Source: Dryomyza anilis (taxonomy: Eukaryota > Arthropoda > Insecta > Diptera > Dryomyzidae). From it: a stretch of DNA of 64,000 nt. Numbering within the stretch: the first letter of the stretch is position 1; each line of letters starts with the position of its first letter. The stretch spans positions 34,590,202 through 34,654,201 of the forward strand of contig OX638130.1 in NCBI GenBank assembly GCA_951804985.1, written 5' to 3'. Under the pieces are notes generated by a model. The model had not been told where the DNA came from, did no database searches, and worked only from the letters and a program-made list of their open reading frames with translations. Positions 44,461 through 55,030 of the stretch are shown here, piece by piece. The translations under genes were made by a program, and so were the position numbers.

Positions 44461-45292
44461 AGATATTTTTATCGATAATTATAAAGATGTTTTTGAAGGA
44501 ATTGGCAAGTTTGAAAAACCGTATGATATAAAAATCGACAGCAATGCAATTCCAGTGGCTCATCCACCCCGCAGAGTACCATTTAAAATAAAAAATAAAT
44601 TAAAAGAAAAATTAGACGAACTAGTAAAATTGGGGATTATTGTAAACACAGACGTACCTCAACAATGGGTTAGTAATTTGGTTATTAGAGAAAAACGGGA
44701 TGGAAGTTTGCGCTTATGTTTAGATCCAAGGGAACTAAGTAAATATATTATTCCAAATCATTATTTGATACCTACATTTGAAGAAATTTCGGCAAGTTTG
44801 GTTGAGTATTCTTATTTTTCGGTTTTTGATCTTAAAGATGGTTTTTGGCATATTAGTTTGACAGAAAATTCAAGTAATTTGGTAACATTTAGTACACCTT
44901 TCGGCTGTTTTAAATTCAAAGGACTTCCATTTGGTCTAGTTACTGCTTCAGAAGTATTTCAAAGATATAATTTTGAAACTTTTGGAAGTTTGCCTGGAGT
45001 TAGTATTTATATTGATGATATTATAATTGGAGGTAAAACTATTGAAGATCATGATAAAAATGTAAAACAATTTCTAAGAAGAGTTAAAGATAAAAACATA
45101 AAATTAAACAAAAATAAAATTCAATTTAGAATACAAGAGGTAAATATTTTAGGTCATCTAATTTCAAGCAAAGGTATAAGTCCTGATAAAAAGAGAATAG
45201 AAGCAATTAAAGCATTAGAAATTCCAAAAAATAAAGCTGATCTCCAGTCGTTTTTAGGCCTTGATAATTTTTTTAAGAAGTATTGTTCCTAA
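44461..45292 (+). pseudogene. pol: Reverse transcriptase, unit 1
   Basis: After the shared TGA the frame is open to 45292 and, unlike in units 2-5, remains in phase with the protease. It contains LDPRELSKYI, VFDLKDGFWH, GLPFGL and the catalytic YIDD. A run of seven T at 45268-45274 shifts the frame, giving a stop after 18 bp. Confidence 0.85.
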
Positions 45293-46076
45293 TTTATCAA
45301 ATATAACAGCACATTTAAGAGAATTATTACAAAAAAATATACTTTACGAAATTTTTCCTATTCATCAAACATGTTTTGAAAAAATTAAAGAAGCTATTTC
45401 TAGACATGTTGTCATTACTCCTTTTAATGAAAATAAAAATATTGTTATAGAAACAGATGCGTCTAAGGATGGTCTGGGATGTTGTTTATTTCAAAATAAT
45501 AAAATCATTTCGTTTGCTTCAAGATCACTATCTACTGCAGAAAAGCAGTATGCGCAAATTGAAAAAGAATTTTTGGCAATAGTTTTCGCATGTAAAAAAT
45601 TTCATCAGTTCATTTATGGAAAACAAATCATAATTCATTCTGATCACAAACCATTAGAAACCATTTTTAGAAAAGATATAAATAAAATTGGATCAACAAG
45701 ATTGCAAAGATTGAAATTAAAAATGCTACCATATAATGTTGAAGTTGTTTATAAATCAGGAAAAAGTATTATTGCAGCAGATTACTTATCTCGGCATTAT
45801 ATGAAGACTGGAGATACAGAACATGAAAAAGGGGTTACTGAAATGGTTCACTCAATTAATATTACAGATAATAGCTTAGAAAAAATTAAAGTAGCAACAC
45901 AAAATGATGATTTATTAAAATTAATAACAACTTATTGTAGTGAGGGTTGGCCAGATAAAACAAAACTGCCAGATTTTGTAAAAGGTTATTATAATAAAAG
46001 AAATGATATTTTTATTGATAAAAATTTAGTTTTTTTTAATGAAAGAATTATGATTCCAAAAAGTTTACAAAAATAA
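45261..46076 (+). pseudogene. pol: RNase H and integrase N-terminus, unit 1
   Basis: RNase H Asp/Glu/Asp/Asp blocks (ETDASKDG, EKEFLAIVF, HSDHKPL, AADYLSR) precede the integrase start. A G-to-T change makes Glu to TAA at 46074-46076 before the HHCC finger. Confidence 0.85.
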
Positions 46077-46088
46077 ATATTAGAAAAA

Positions 46089-46883
46089 TTGCACGAAAGT
46101 CATATGGGAATTTTTAAAACAAGAAAAAGAGCGATTGAATTATTTTATTGGATGAATATGAATGAAAATATAGAAAAGTTTATTATGGGTTGTAAAAAAT
46201 GTCAAGAAAATAAACCAGCAAATATAAAAGAACCAATTGTACCACATGAAATACCAAATTTACCATTTCACAAAATTGGATGTGATATTTTGGAATATTC
46301 GGGTAAAAACTTTTTAGTAGTAATTGATTATTATAGTAAGTGGATTGAGTTAATATTTTTAAAATCAAAAACTGCTAGAGATGTTATTAATAGTTGGACA
46401 GAATTTTTTTCTAGATTTGGGATACCTAAAATTGTCATTGCGGATAATATGCCTTTTGGTTCGTTTGAGTGTGTAGAATTTTCTAAAAAATGGAATTTTA
46501 AAATTATTACAAGTAGTCCCAATTATCCTAAGAGTAATGGTTTAGCTGAGAGAGCAGTTGGAATGGTGATGCGAAAATCTAATAATAAAGAGGAAATATA
46601 TAATGCTTTGCTGGAATATAGAAATACTTCAGACGAGGTACAAGAGAGTGATCAGAATAAACATAAAGAATCAGGTGAACAAGTAAAAAATTTAGACTAT
46701 ATTAAAAATAATATAAGTAATAATAGAAATTTTAGACATAGTAATTATAATAGAATTCAGTACGAAAATAATATTACAATAGATTGCACAAGGTGTTTAA
46801 AAAAGCATAAGCGAAATAATTGTCCTGCTTATGGAAAAATTTGTAATAAATGTAAAAATCTAAATCATTTTGCTTTATGGTAA
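46089..46883 (+). CDS. Integrase-Gag fusion ORF, unit 1/2 junction
   Basis: 264 open codons: integrase HHCC finger (CKKC) and catalytic core (first Asp in GCDILEY, second in ADNMPFGS, Glu in NGLAERAV) run through LLEYRNT, then switch in phase at 46629 to the Gag C-terminus from SDEVQES to the CCHC-like cluster. The integrase C-terminal domain is replaced. In phase with the preceding frame across the TAA. Confidence 0.8.
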   Translation: MHESHMGIFKTRKRAIELFYWMNMNENIEKFIMGCKKCQENKPANIKEPIVPHEIPNLPFHKIGCDILEYSGKNFLVVIDYYSKWIELIFLKSKTARDVINSWTEFFSRFGIPKIVIADNMPFGSFECVEFSKKWNFKIITSSPNYPKSNGLAERAVGMVMRKSNNKEEIYNALLEYRNTSDEVQESDQNKHKESGEQVKNLDYIKNNISNNRNFRHSNYNRIQYENNITIDCTRCLKKHKRNNCPAYGKICNKCKNLNHFALW

Positions 46884-47173
46884 AATTTAAATTAGATACA
46901 GGATCAGATGCAAATATAATACCAATTTCCATATTAAAAAGTATAATTAAAAATCCAATTTTAAAATCAATCAATATTACATTCAAAACTTATAGTGGTC
47001 ATAAGGTTCAACCACGAGGAGAAATAATTTTAAAATGCATTTTGAATGGAATAAATATAAATGAATGCTTTCTTGTAGTGGAGGATAATTATAAGCCTAT
47101 ATTGAGCCGGGATACTTGTGTGAAATTGGGTTTAATTAAAAGAGTATGTGTTGATGAGTGTAAATCTGAATGA
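46877..47173 (+). CDS. pol: Protease, unit 2
   Basis: 98 codons with LDTGSDANII and a GHKVQPRGEI block. Intact up to the shared TGA, overlapping the end of the upstream Gag tail by seven bases. Confidence 0.8.
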   Translation: MVKFKLDTGSDANIIPISILKSIIKNPILKSINITFKTYSGHKVQPRGEIILKCILNGININECFLVVEDNYKPILSRDTCVKLGLIKRVCVDECKSE

Positions 47174-47345
47174 CTAGATATTTTTATCGATAATTATAAA
47201 GATGTTTTTGAAGGAATTGGCAAGTTTGAAAAACCGTATGATATAAAAATCGATAGCAATGCAATTCCAGTGGCTCATCCACCCCGCAGAGTACCATTTA
47301 AAATAAAAAATAAATTAAAAGAAAAATTAGACGAACGAAGTAAAA

Positions 47346-48791
47346 TTGGGGATTATTGTAAACACAGACGTACCTCAACAATGGGTTAGTAATTTGGTTA
47401 TTAGAGAAAAACGGGATGGAAGTTTGCGCTTATGTTTAGATCCAAGGGAACTAAGTAAATATATTATTCCAAATCATTATTTGATACCTACATTTGAAGA
47501 AATTTCGGCAAGTTTGGTTGAGTATTCTTATTTTTCGGTTTTTGATCTTAAAGATGGTTTTTGGCATATTAGTTTGACAGAAAATTCAAGTAATTTGGTA
47601 ACATTTAGTACACCTTTCGGCTGTTTTAAATTCAAAGGACTTCCATTTGGTCTAGTTACTGCTTCAGAAGTATTTCAAAGATATAATTTTGAAACTTTTG
47701 GAAGTTTGCCTGGAGTTAGTATTTATATTGATGATATTATAATTGGAGGTAAAACTATTGAAGATCATGATAAAAATGTAAAACAATTTCTAAGAAGAGT
47801 TAAAGATAAAAACATAAAATTAAACAAAAATAAAATTCAATTTAGAATACAAGAGGTAAATATTTTAGGTCATCTAATTTCAAGCAAAGGTATAAGTCCT
47901 GATAAAAAGAGAATAGAAGCAATTAAAGCATTAGAAATTCCAAAAAATAAAGCTGATCTCCAGTCGTTTTTAGGCCTTGATAATTTTTTAAGAAGTATTG
48001 TTCCTAATTTATCAAATATAACAGCACATTTAAGAGAATTATTACAAAAAAATATACTTTACGAAATTTTTCCTATTCATCAAACATGTTTTGAAAAAAT
48101 TAAAGAAGCTATTTCTAGACATGTTGTCATTACTGCTTTTAATGAAAATAAAAATATTGTTATAGAAACAGATGCGTCTAAGGATGGTCTGGGATGTTGT
48201 TTATTTCAAAATAATAAAATCATTTCGTTTGCTTCAAGATCACTATCTACTGCAGAAAAGCAGTATGCGCAAATTGAAAAAGAATTTTTGGCAATAGTTT
48301 TCGCATGTAAAAAATTTCATCAGTTCATTTATGGAAAACAAATCATAATTCATTCTGATCACAAACCATTAGAAACCATTTTTAGAAAAGATATAAATAA
48401 AATTGGATCAACAAGATTGCAAAGATTGAAATTAAAAATGCTACCATATAATGTTGAAGTTGTTTATAAATCAGGAAAAAGTATTATTGCAGCAGATTAC
48501 TTATCTCGGCATTATATGAAGACTGGAGATACAGAACATGAAAAAGGGGTTACTGAAATGGTTCACTCAATTAATATTACAGATAATAGCTTAGAAAAAA
48601 TTAAAGTAGCAACACAAAATGATGATTTATTAAAATTAATAACAACTTATTGTAGTGAGGGTTGGCCAGATAAAACAAAACTGCCAGATTTTGTAAAAGG
48701 TTATTATAATAAAAGAAATGATATTTTTATTGATAAAAATTTAGTTTTTTTTAATGAAAGAATTATGATTCCAAAAAGTTTACAAAAATAA
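47346..48791 (+). pseudogene. pol: RT and RNase H, unit 2
   Basis: 481 open codons because the 6-T run keeps RT and RNase H in one frame. The N-terminal RT part is cut off by a one-base net insertion near 47334 (GAACGAAG in place of GAACTAG). Ends at TAA before the integrase finger. Confidence 0.85.
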
Positions 48792-48803
48792 ATATTAGAA
48801 AAA

Positions 48804-49598
48804 TTGCACGAAAGTCATATGGGAATTTTTAAAACAAGAAAAAGAGCGATTGAATTATTTTATTGGATGAATATGAATGAAAATATAGAAAAGTTTATTA
48901 TGGGTTGTAAAAAATGTCAAGAAAATAAACCAGCAAATATAAAAGAACCAATTGTACCACATGAAATACCAAATTTACCATTTCACAAAATTGGATGTGA
49001 TATTTTGGAATATTCGGGTAAAAACTTTTTAGTAGTAATTGATTATTATAGTAAGTGGATTGAGTTAATATTTTTAAAATCAAAAACTGCTAGAGATGTT
49101 ATTAATAGTTGGACAGAATTTTTTTCTAGATTTGGGATACCTAAAATTGTCATTGCGGATAATATGCCTTTTGGTTCGTTTGAGTGTGTAGAATTTTCTA
49201 AAAAATGGAATTTTAAAATTATTACAAGTAGTCCCAATTATCCTAAGAGTAATGGTTTAGCTGAGAGAGCAGTTGGAATGGTGATGCGAAAATCTAATAA
49301 TAAAGAGGAAATATATAATGCTTTGCTGGAATATAGAAATACTTCAGACGAGGTACAAGAGAGTGATCAGAATAAACATAAAGAATCAGGTGAACAAGTA
49401 AAAAATTTAGACTATATTAAAAATAATATAAGTAATAATAGAAATTTTAGACATAGTAATTATAATAGAATTCAGTACGAAAATAATATTACAATAGATT
49501 GCACAAGGTGTTTAAAAAAGCATAAGCGAAATAATTGTCCTGCTTATGGAAAAATTTGTAATAAATGTAAAAATCTAAATCATTTTGCTTTATGGTAA
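48804..49598 (+). CDS. Integrase-Gag fusion ORF, unit 2/3 junction
   Basis: Same 264-codon fusion as at 46089-46883, with the join at 49344. Core Asp and Glu residues are present and Trp follows the FSKK motif. Confidence 0.8.
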   Translation: MHESHMGIFKTRKRAIELFYWMNMNENIEKFIMGCKKCQENKPANIKEPIVPHEIPNLPFHKIGCDILEYSGKNFLVVIDYYSKWIELIFLKSKTARDVINSWTEFFSRFGIPKIVIADNMPFGSFECVEFSKKWNFKIITSSPNYPKSNGLAERAVGMVMRKSNNKEEIYNALLEYRNTSDEVQESDQNKHKESGEQVKNLDYIKNNISNNRNFRHSNYNRIQYENNITIDCTRCLKKHKRNNCPAYGKICNKCKNLNHFALW

Positions 49599-49888
49599 AA
49601 TTTAAATTAGATACAGGATCAGATGCAAATATAATACCAATTTCCATATTAAAAAGTATAATTAAAAATCCAATTTTAAAATCAATCAATATTACATTCA
49701 AAACTTATAGTGGTCATAAGGTTCAACCACGAGGAGAAATAATTTTAAAATGCATTTTGAATGGAATAAATATAAATGAATGCTTTCTTGTAGTGGAGGA
49801 TAATTATAAGCCTATATTGAGCCGGGATACTTGTGTGAAATTGGGTTTAATTAAAAGAGTATGTGTTGATGAGTGTAAATCTGAATGA
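49592..49888 (+). CDS. pol: Protease, unit 3
   Basis: Identical in reading to the unit 2 protease; ends at the shared TGA. Confidence 0.8.
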   Translation: MVKFKLDTGSDANIIPISILKSIIKNPILKSINITFKTYSGHKVQPRGEIILKCILNGININECFLVVEDNYKPILSRDTCVKLGLIKRVCVDECKSE

Positions 49889-50060
49889 CTAGATATTTTT
49901 ATCGATAATTATAAAGATGTTTTTGAAGGAATTGGCAAGTTTGAAAAACCGTATGATATAAAAATCGATAGCAATGCAATTCCAGTGGCTCATCCACCCC
50001 GCAGAGTACCATTTAAAATAAAAAATAAATTAAAAGAAAAATTAGACGAACGAAGTAAAA

Positions 50061-50723
50061 TTGGGGATTATTGTAAACACAGACGTACCTCAACAATGGG
50101 TTAGTAATTTGGTTATTAGAGAAAAACGGGATGGAAGTTTGCGCTTATGTTTAGATCCAAGGGAACTAAGTAAATATATTATTCCAAATCATTATTTGAT
50201 ACCTACATTTGAAGAAATTTCGGCAAGTTTGGTTGAGTATTCTTATTTTTCGGTTTTTGATCTTAAAGATGGTTTTTGGCATATTAGTTTGACAGAAAAT
50301 TCAAGTAATTTGGTAACATTTAGTACACCTTTCGGCTGTTTTAAATTCAAAGGACTTCCATTTGGTCTAGTTACTGCTTCAGAAGTATTTCAAAGATATA
50401 ATTTTGAAACTTTTGGAAGTTTGCCTGGAGTTAGTATTTATATTGATGATATTATAATTGGAGGTAAAACTATTGAAGATCATGATAAAAATGTAAAACA
50501 ATTTCTAAGAAGAGTTAAAGATAAAAACATAAAATTAAACAAAAATAAAATTCAATTTAGAATACAAGAGGTAAATATTTTAGGTCATCTAATTTCAAGC
50601 AAAGGTATAAGTCCTGATAAAAAGAGAATAGAAGCAATTAAAGCATTAGAAATTCCAAAAAATAAAGCTGATCTCCAGTCGTTTTTAGGCCTTGATAATT
50701 TTTTTAAGAAGTATTGTTCCTAA
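50061..50723 (+). pseudogene. pol: Reverse transcriptase, unit 3
   Basis: 220 codons with intact YIDD; N-terminus lost to the insertion and C-terminus to the 7-T frameshift. Confidence 0.85.
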
Positions 50724-51507
50724 TTTATCAAATATAACAGCACATTTAAGAGAATTATTACAAAAAAATATACTTTACGAAATTTTTCCTATTCATCAAA
50801 CATGTTTTGAAAAAATTAAAGAAGCTATTTCTAGACATGTTGTCATTACTCCTTTTAATGAAAATAAAAATATTGTTATAGAAACAGATGCGTCTAAGGA
50901 TGGTCTGGGATGTTGTTTATTTCAAAATAATAAAATCATTTCGTTTGCTTCAAGATCACTATCTACTGCAGAAAAGCAGTATGCGCAAATTGAAAAAGAA
51001 TTTTTGGCAATAGTTTTCGCATGTAAAAAATTTCATCAGTTCATTTATGGAAAACAAATCATAATTCATTCTGATCACAAACCATTAGAAACCATTTTTA
51101 GAAAAGATATAAATAAAATTGGATCAACAAGATTGCAAAGATTGAAATTAAAAATGCTACCATATAATGTTGAAGTTGTTTATAAATCAGGAAAAAGTAT
51201 TATTGCAGCAGATTACTTATCTCGGCATTATATGAAGACTGGAGATACAGAACATGAAAAAGGGGTTACTGAAATGGTTCACTCAATTAATATTACAGAT
51301 AATAGCTTAGAAAAAATTAAAGTAGCAACACAAAATGATGATTTATTAAAATTAATAACAACTTATTGTAGTGAGGGTTGGCCAGATAAAACAAAACTGC
51401 CAGATTTTGTAAAAGGTTATTATAATAAAAGAAATGATATTTTTATTGATAAAAATTTAGTTTTTTTTAATGAAAGAATTATGATTCCAAAAAGTTTACA
51501 AAAATAA
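50692..51507 (+). pseudogene. pol: RNase H and integrase N-terminus, unit 3
   Basis: 271 codons, all four RNase H acidic blocks present, ending at the TAA shared by units 1-4. Confidence 0.85.
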
Positions 51508-51519
51508 ATATTAGAAAAA

Positions 51520-52314
51520 TTGCACGAAAGTCATATGGGAATTTTTAAAACAAGAAAAAGAGCGATTGAATTATTTTATTGGATGAATATGAATGAAAAT
51601 ATAGAAAAGTTTATTATGGGTTGTAAAAAATGTCAAGAAAATAAACCAGCAAATATAAAAGAACCAATTGTACCACATGAAATACCAAATTTACCATTTC
51701 ACAAAATTGGATGTGATATTTTGGAATATTCGGGTAAAAACTTTTTAGTAGTAATTGATTATTATAGTAAGTGGATTGAGTTAATATTTTTAAAATCAAA
51801 AACTGCTAGAGATGTTATTAATAGTTGGACAGAATTTTTTTCTAGATTTGGGATACCTAAAATTGTCATTGCGGATAATATGCCTTTTGGTTCGTTTGAG
51901 TGTGTAGAATTTTCTAAAAAATTGAATTTTAAAATTATTACAAGTAGTCCCAATTATCCTAAGAGTAATGGTTTAGCTGAGAGAGCAGTTGGAATGGTGA
52001 TGCGAAAATCTAATAATAAAGAGGAAATATATAATGCTTTGCTGGAATATAGAAATACTTCAGACGAGGTACAAGAGAGTGATCAGAATAAACATAAAGA
52101 ATCAGGTGAACAAGTAAAAAATTTAGACTATATTAAAAATAATATAAGTAATAATAGAAATTTTAGACATAGTAATTATAATAGAATTCAGTACGAAAAT
52201 AATATTACAATAGATTGCACAAGGTGTTTAAAAAAGCATAAGCGAAATAATTGTCCTGCTTATGGAAAAATTTGTAATAAATGTAAAAATCTAAATCATT
52301 TTGCTTTATGGTAA
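51520..52314 (+). CDS. Integrase-Gag fusion ORF, unit 3/4 junction
   Basis: Fusion with the join at 52060. The integrase core has Leu where units 1, 2 and 5 have Trp after FSKK. Confidence 0.8.
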   Translation: MHESHMGIFKTRKRAIELFYWMNMNENIEKFIMGCKKCQENKPANIKEPIVPHEIPNLPFHKIGCDILEYSGKNFLVVIDYYSKWIELIFLKSKTARDVINSWTEFFSRFGIPKIVIADNMPFGSFECVEFSKKLNFKIITSSPNYPKSNGLAERAVGMVMRKSNNKEEIYNALLEYRNTSDEVQESDQNKHKESGEQVKNLDYIKNNISNNRNFRHSNYNRIQYENNITIDCTRCLKKHKRNNCPAYGKICNKCKNLNHFALW

Positions 52315-52604
52315 AATTTAAATTAGATACAGGATCAGATGCAAATATAATACCAATTTCCATATTAAAAAGTATAATTAAAAATCCAATTTTAAAATCA
52401 ATCAATATTACATTCAAAACTTATAGTGGTCATAAGGTTCAACCACGAGGAGAAATAATTTTAAAATGCATTTTGAATGGAATAAATATAAATGAATGCT
52501 TTCTTGTAGTGGAGGATAATTATAAGCCTATATTGAGCCGGGATACTTGTGTGAAATTGGGTTTAATTAAAAGAGTATGTGTTGATGAGTGTAAATCTGA
52601 ATGA
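52308..52604 (+). CDS. pol: Protease, unit 4
   Basis: 98 codons with the LDTGS active site; ends at the shared TGA. Confidence 0.8.
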   Translation: MVKFKLDTGSDANIIPISILKSIIKNPILKSINITFKTYSGHKVQPRGEIILKCILNGININECFLVVEDNYKPILSRDTCVKLGLIKRVCVDECKSE

Positions 52605-52776
52605 CTAGATATTTTTATCGATAATTATAAAGATGTTTTTGAAGGAATTGGCAAGTTTGAAAAACCGTATGATATAAAAATCGATAGCAATGCAATTCCA
52701 GTGGCTCATCCACCCCGCAGAGTACCATTTAAAATAAAAAATAAATTAAAAGAAAAATTAGACGAACGAAGTAAAA

Positions 52777-53439
52777 TTGGGGATTATTGTAAACACAGAC
52801 GTACCTCAACAATGGGTTAGTAATTTGGTTATTAGAGAAAAACGGGATGGAAGTTTGCGCTTATGTTTAGATCCAAGGGAACTAAGTAAATATATTATTC
52901 CAAATCATTATTTGATACCTACATTTGAAGAAATTTCGGCAAGTTTGGTTGAGTATTCTTATTTTTCGGTTTTTGATCTTAAAGATGGTTTTTGGCATAT
53001 TAGTTTGACAGAAAATTCAAGTAATTTGGTAACATTTAGTACACCTTTCGGCTGTTTTAAATTCAAAGGACTTCCATTTGGTCTAGTTACTGCTTCAGAA
53101 GTATTTCAAAGATATAATTTTGAAACTTTTGGAAGTTTGCCTGGAGTTAGTATTTATATTGATGATATTATAATTGGAGGTAAAACTATTGAAGATCATG
53201 ATAAAAATGTAAAACAATTTCTAAGAAGAGTTAAAGATAAAAACATAAAATTAAACAAAAATAAAATTCAATTTAGAATACAAGAGGTAAATATTTTAGG
53301 TCATCTAATTTCAAGCAAAGGTATAAGTCCTGATAAAAAGAGAATAGAAGCAATTAAAGCATTAGAAATTCCAAAAAATAAAGCTGATCTCCAGTCGTTT
53401 TTAGGCCTTGATAATTTTTTTAAGAAGTATTGTTCCTAA
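52777..53439 (+). pseudogene. pol: Reverse transcriptase, unit 4
   Basis: As in unit 3: insertion before, 7-T frameshift after, catalytic YIDD intact. Confidence 0.85.
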
Positions 53440-54223
53440 TTTATCAAATATAACAGCACATTTAAGAGAATTATTACAAAAAAATATACTTTACGAAATT
53501 TTTCCTATTCATCAAACATGTTTTGAAAAAATTAAAGAAGCTATTTCTAGACATGTTGTCATTACTCCTTTTAATGAAAATAAAAATATTGTTATAGAAA
53601 CAGATGCGTCTAAGGATGGTCTGGGATGTTGTTTATTTCAAAATAATAAAATCATTTCGTTTGCTTCAAGATCACTATCTACTGCAGAAAAGCAGTATGC
53701 GCAAATTGAAAAAGAATTTTTGGCAATAGTTTTCGCATGTAAAAAATTTCATCAGTTCATTTATGGAAAACAAATCATAATTCATTCTGATCACAAACCA
53801 TTAGAAACCATTTTTAGAAAAGATATAAATAAAATTGGATCAACAAGATTGCAAAGATTGAAATTAAAAATGCTACCATATAATGTTGAAGTTGTTTATA
53901 AATCAGGAAAAAGTATTATTGCAGCAGATTACTTATCTCGGCATTATATGAAGACTGGAGATACAGAACATGAAAAAGGGGTTACTGAAATGGTTCACTC
54001 AATTAATATTACAGATAATAGCTTAGAAAAAATTAAAGTAGCAACACAAAATGATGATTTATTAAAATTAATAACAACTTATTGTAGTGAGGGTTGGCCA
54101 GATAAAACAAAACTGCCAGATTTTGTAAAAGGTTATTATAATAAAAGAAATGATATTTTTATTGATAAAAATTTAGTTTTTTTTAATGAAAGAATTATGA
54201 TTCCAAAAAGTTTACAAAAATAA
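53408..54223 (+). pseudogene. pol: RNase H and integrase N-terminus, unit 4
   Basis: 271 codons ending at TAA; acidic residues intact. Confidence 0.85.
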
Positions 54224-54235
54224 ATATTAGAAAAA

Positions 54236-55030
54236 TTGCACGAAAGTCATATGGGAATTTTTAAAACAAGAAAAAGAGCGATTGAATTATTTTATTGGAT
54301 GAATATGAATGAAAATATAGAAAAGTTTATTATGGGTTGTAAAAAATGTCAAGAAAATAAACCAGCAAATATAAAAGAACCAATTGTACCACATGAAATA
54401 CCAAATTTACCATTTCACAAAATTGGATGTGATATTTTGGAATATTCGGGTAAAAACTTTTTAGTAGTAATTGATTATTATAGTAAGTGGATTGAGTTAA
54501 TATTTTTAAAATCAAAAACTGCTAGAGATGTTATTAATAGTTGGACAGAATTTTTTTCTAGATTTGGGATACCTAAAATTGTCATTGCGGATAATATGCC
54601 TTTTGGTTCGTTTGAGTGTGTAGAATTTTCTAAAAAATTGAATTTTAAAATTATTACAAGTAGTCCCAATTATCCTAAGAGTAATGGTTTAGCTGAGAGA
54701 GCAGTTGGAATGGTGATGCGAAAATCTAATAATAAAGAGGAAATATATAATGCTTTGCTGGAATATAGAAATACTTCAGACGAGGTACAAGAGAGTGATC
54801 AGAATAAACATAAAGAATCAGGTGAACAAGTAAAAAATTTAGACTATATTAAAAATAATATAAGTAATAATAGAAATTTTAGACATAGTAATTATAATAG
54901 AATTCAGTACGAAAATAATATTACAATAGATTGCACAAGGTGTTTAAAAAAGCATAAGCGAAATAATTGTCCTGCTTATGGAAAAATTTGTAATAAATGT
55001 AAAAATCTAAATCATTTTGCTTTATGGTAA
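54236..55030 (+). CDS. Integrase-Gag fusion ORF, unit 4/5 junction
   Basis: Fusion with the join at 54776; Leu variant as at the unit 3/4 junction. Confidence 0.8.
   Translation: MHESHMGIFKTRKRAIELFYWMNMNENIEKFIMGCKKCQENKPANIKEPIVPHEIPNLPFHKIGCDILEYSGKNFLVVIDYYSKWIELIFLKSKTARDVINSWTEFFSRFGIPKIVIADNMPFGSFECVEFSKKLNFKIITSSPNYPKSNGLAERAVGMVMRKSNNKEEIYNALLEYRNTSDEVQESDQNKHKESGEQVKNLDYIKNNISNNRNFRHSNYNRIQYENNITIDCTRCLKKHKRNNCPAYGKICNKCKNLNHFALW

Larger units (their letters stand above)
43914..46628 (+). repeat. Tandem unit 1 (2715 bp)
   Basis: Starts at TCAGACGAGGTACAAGAG within gag and ends inside integrase at GAAATACT. Unit 1 alone lacks the one-base net insertion near its RT start, but has a stop in the protease (near 44248), the 7-T frameshift (45269) and the TAA (46074). 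Confidence 0.95.
46629..49343 (+). repeat. Tandem unit 2 (2715 bp)
   Basis: Near-identical to unit 1 and the others. It has six T in place of seven near 47988, a G (Ala codon) near 48134 as in unit 5, and keeps the TAA (48789). Confidence 0.95.
49344..52059 (+). repeat. Tandem unit 3 (2716 bp)
   Basis: Has the extra base near 50050, seven T near 50703, C near 50850 (Pro codon), the TAA (51505), and a T (Leu codon) in place of the G of the integrase Trp near 51922. Shares all these with unit 4. Confidence 0.95.
52060..54775 (+). repeat. Tandem unit 4 (2716 bp)
   Basis: Carries the same diagnostic variants as unit 3, so the two are probably the most recent duplicates. Confidence 0.95.

Noticed and set aside
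45268..45274. 7-T versus 6-T difference as proof of distinct units
   Set aside because: Homopolymer length alone could be consensus error; the unit argument relies on the linked substitutions, the RT insertion and the TAA.
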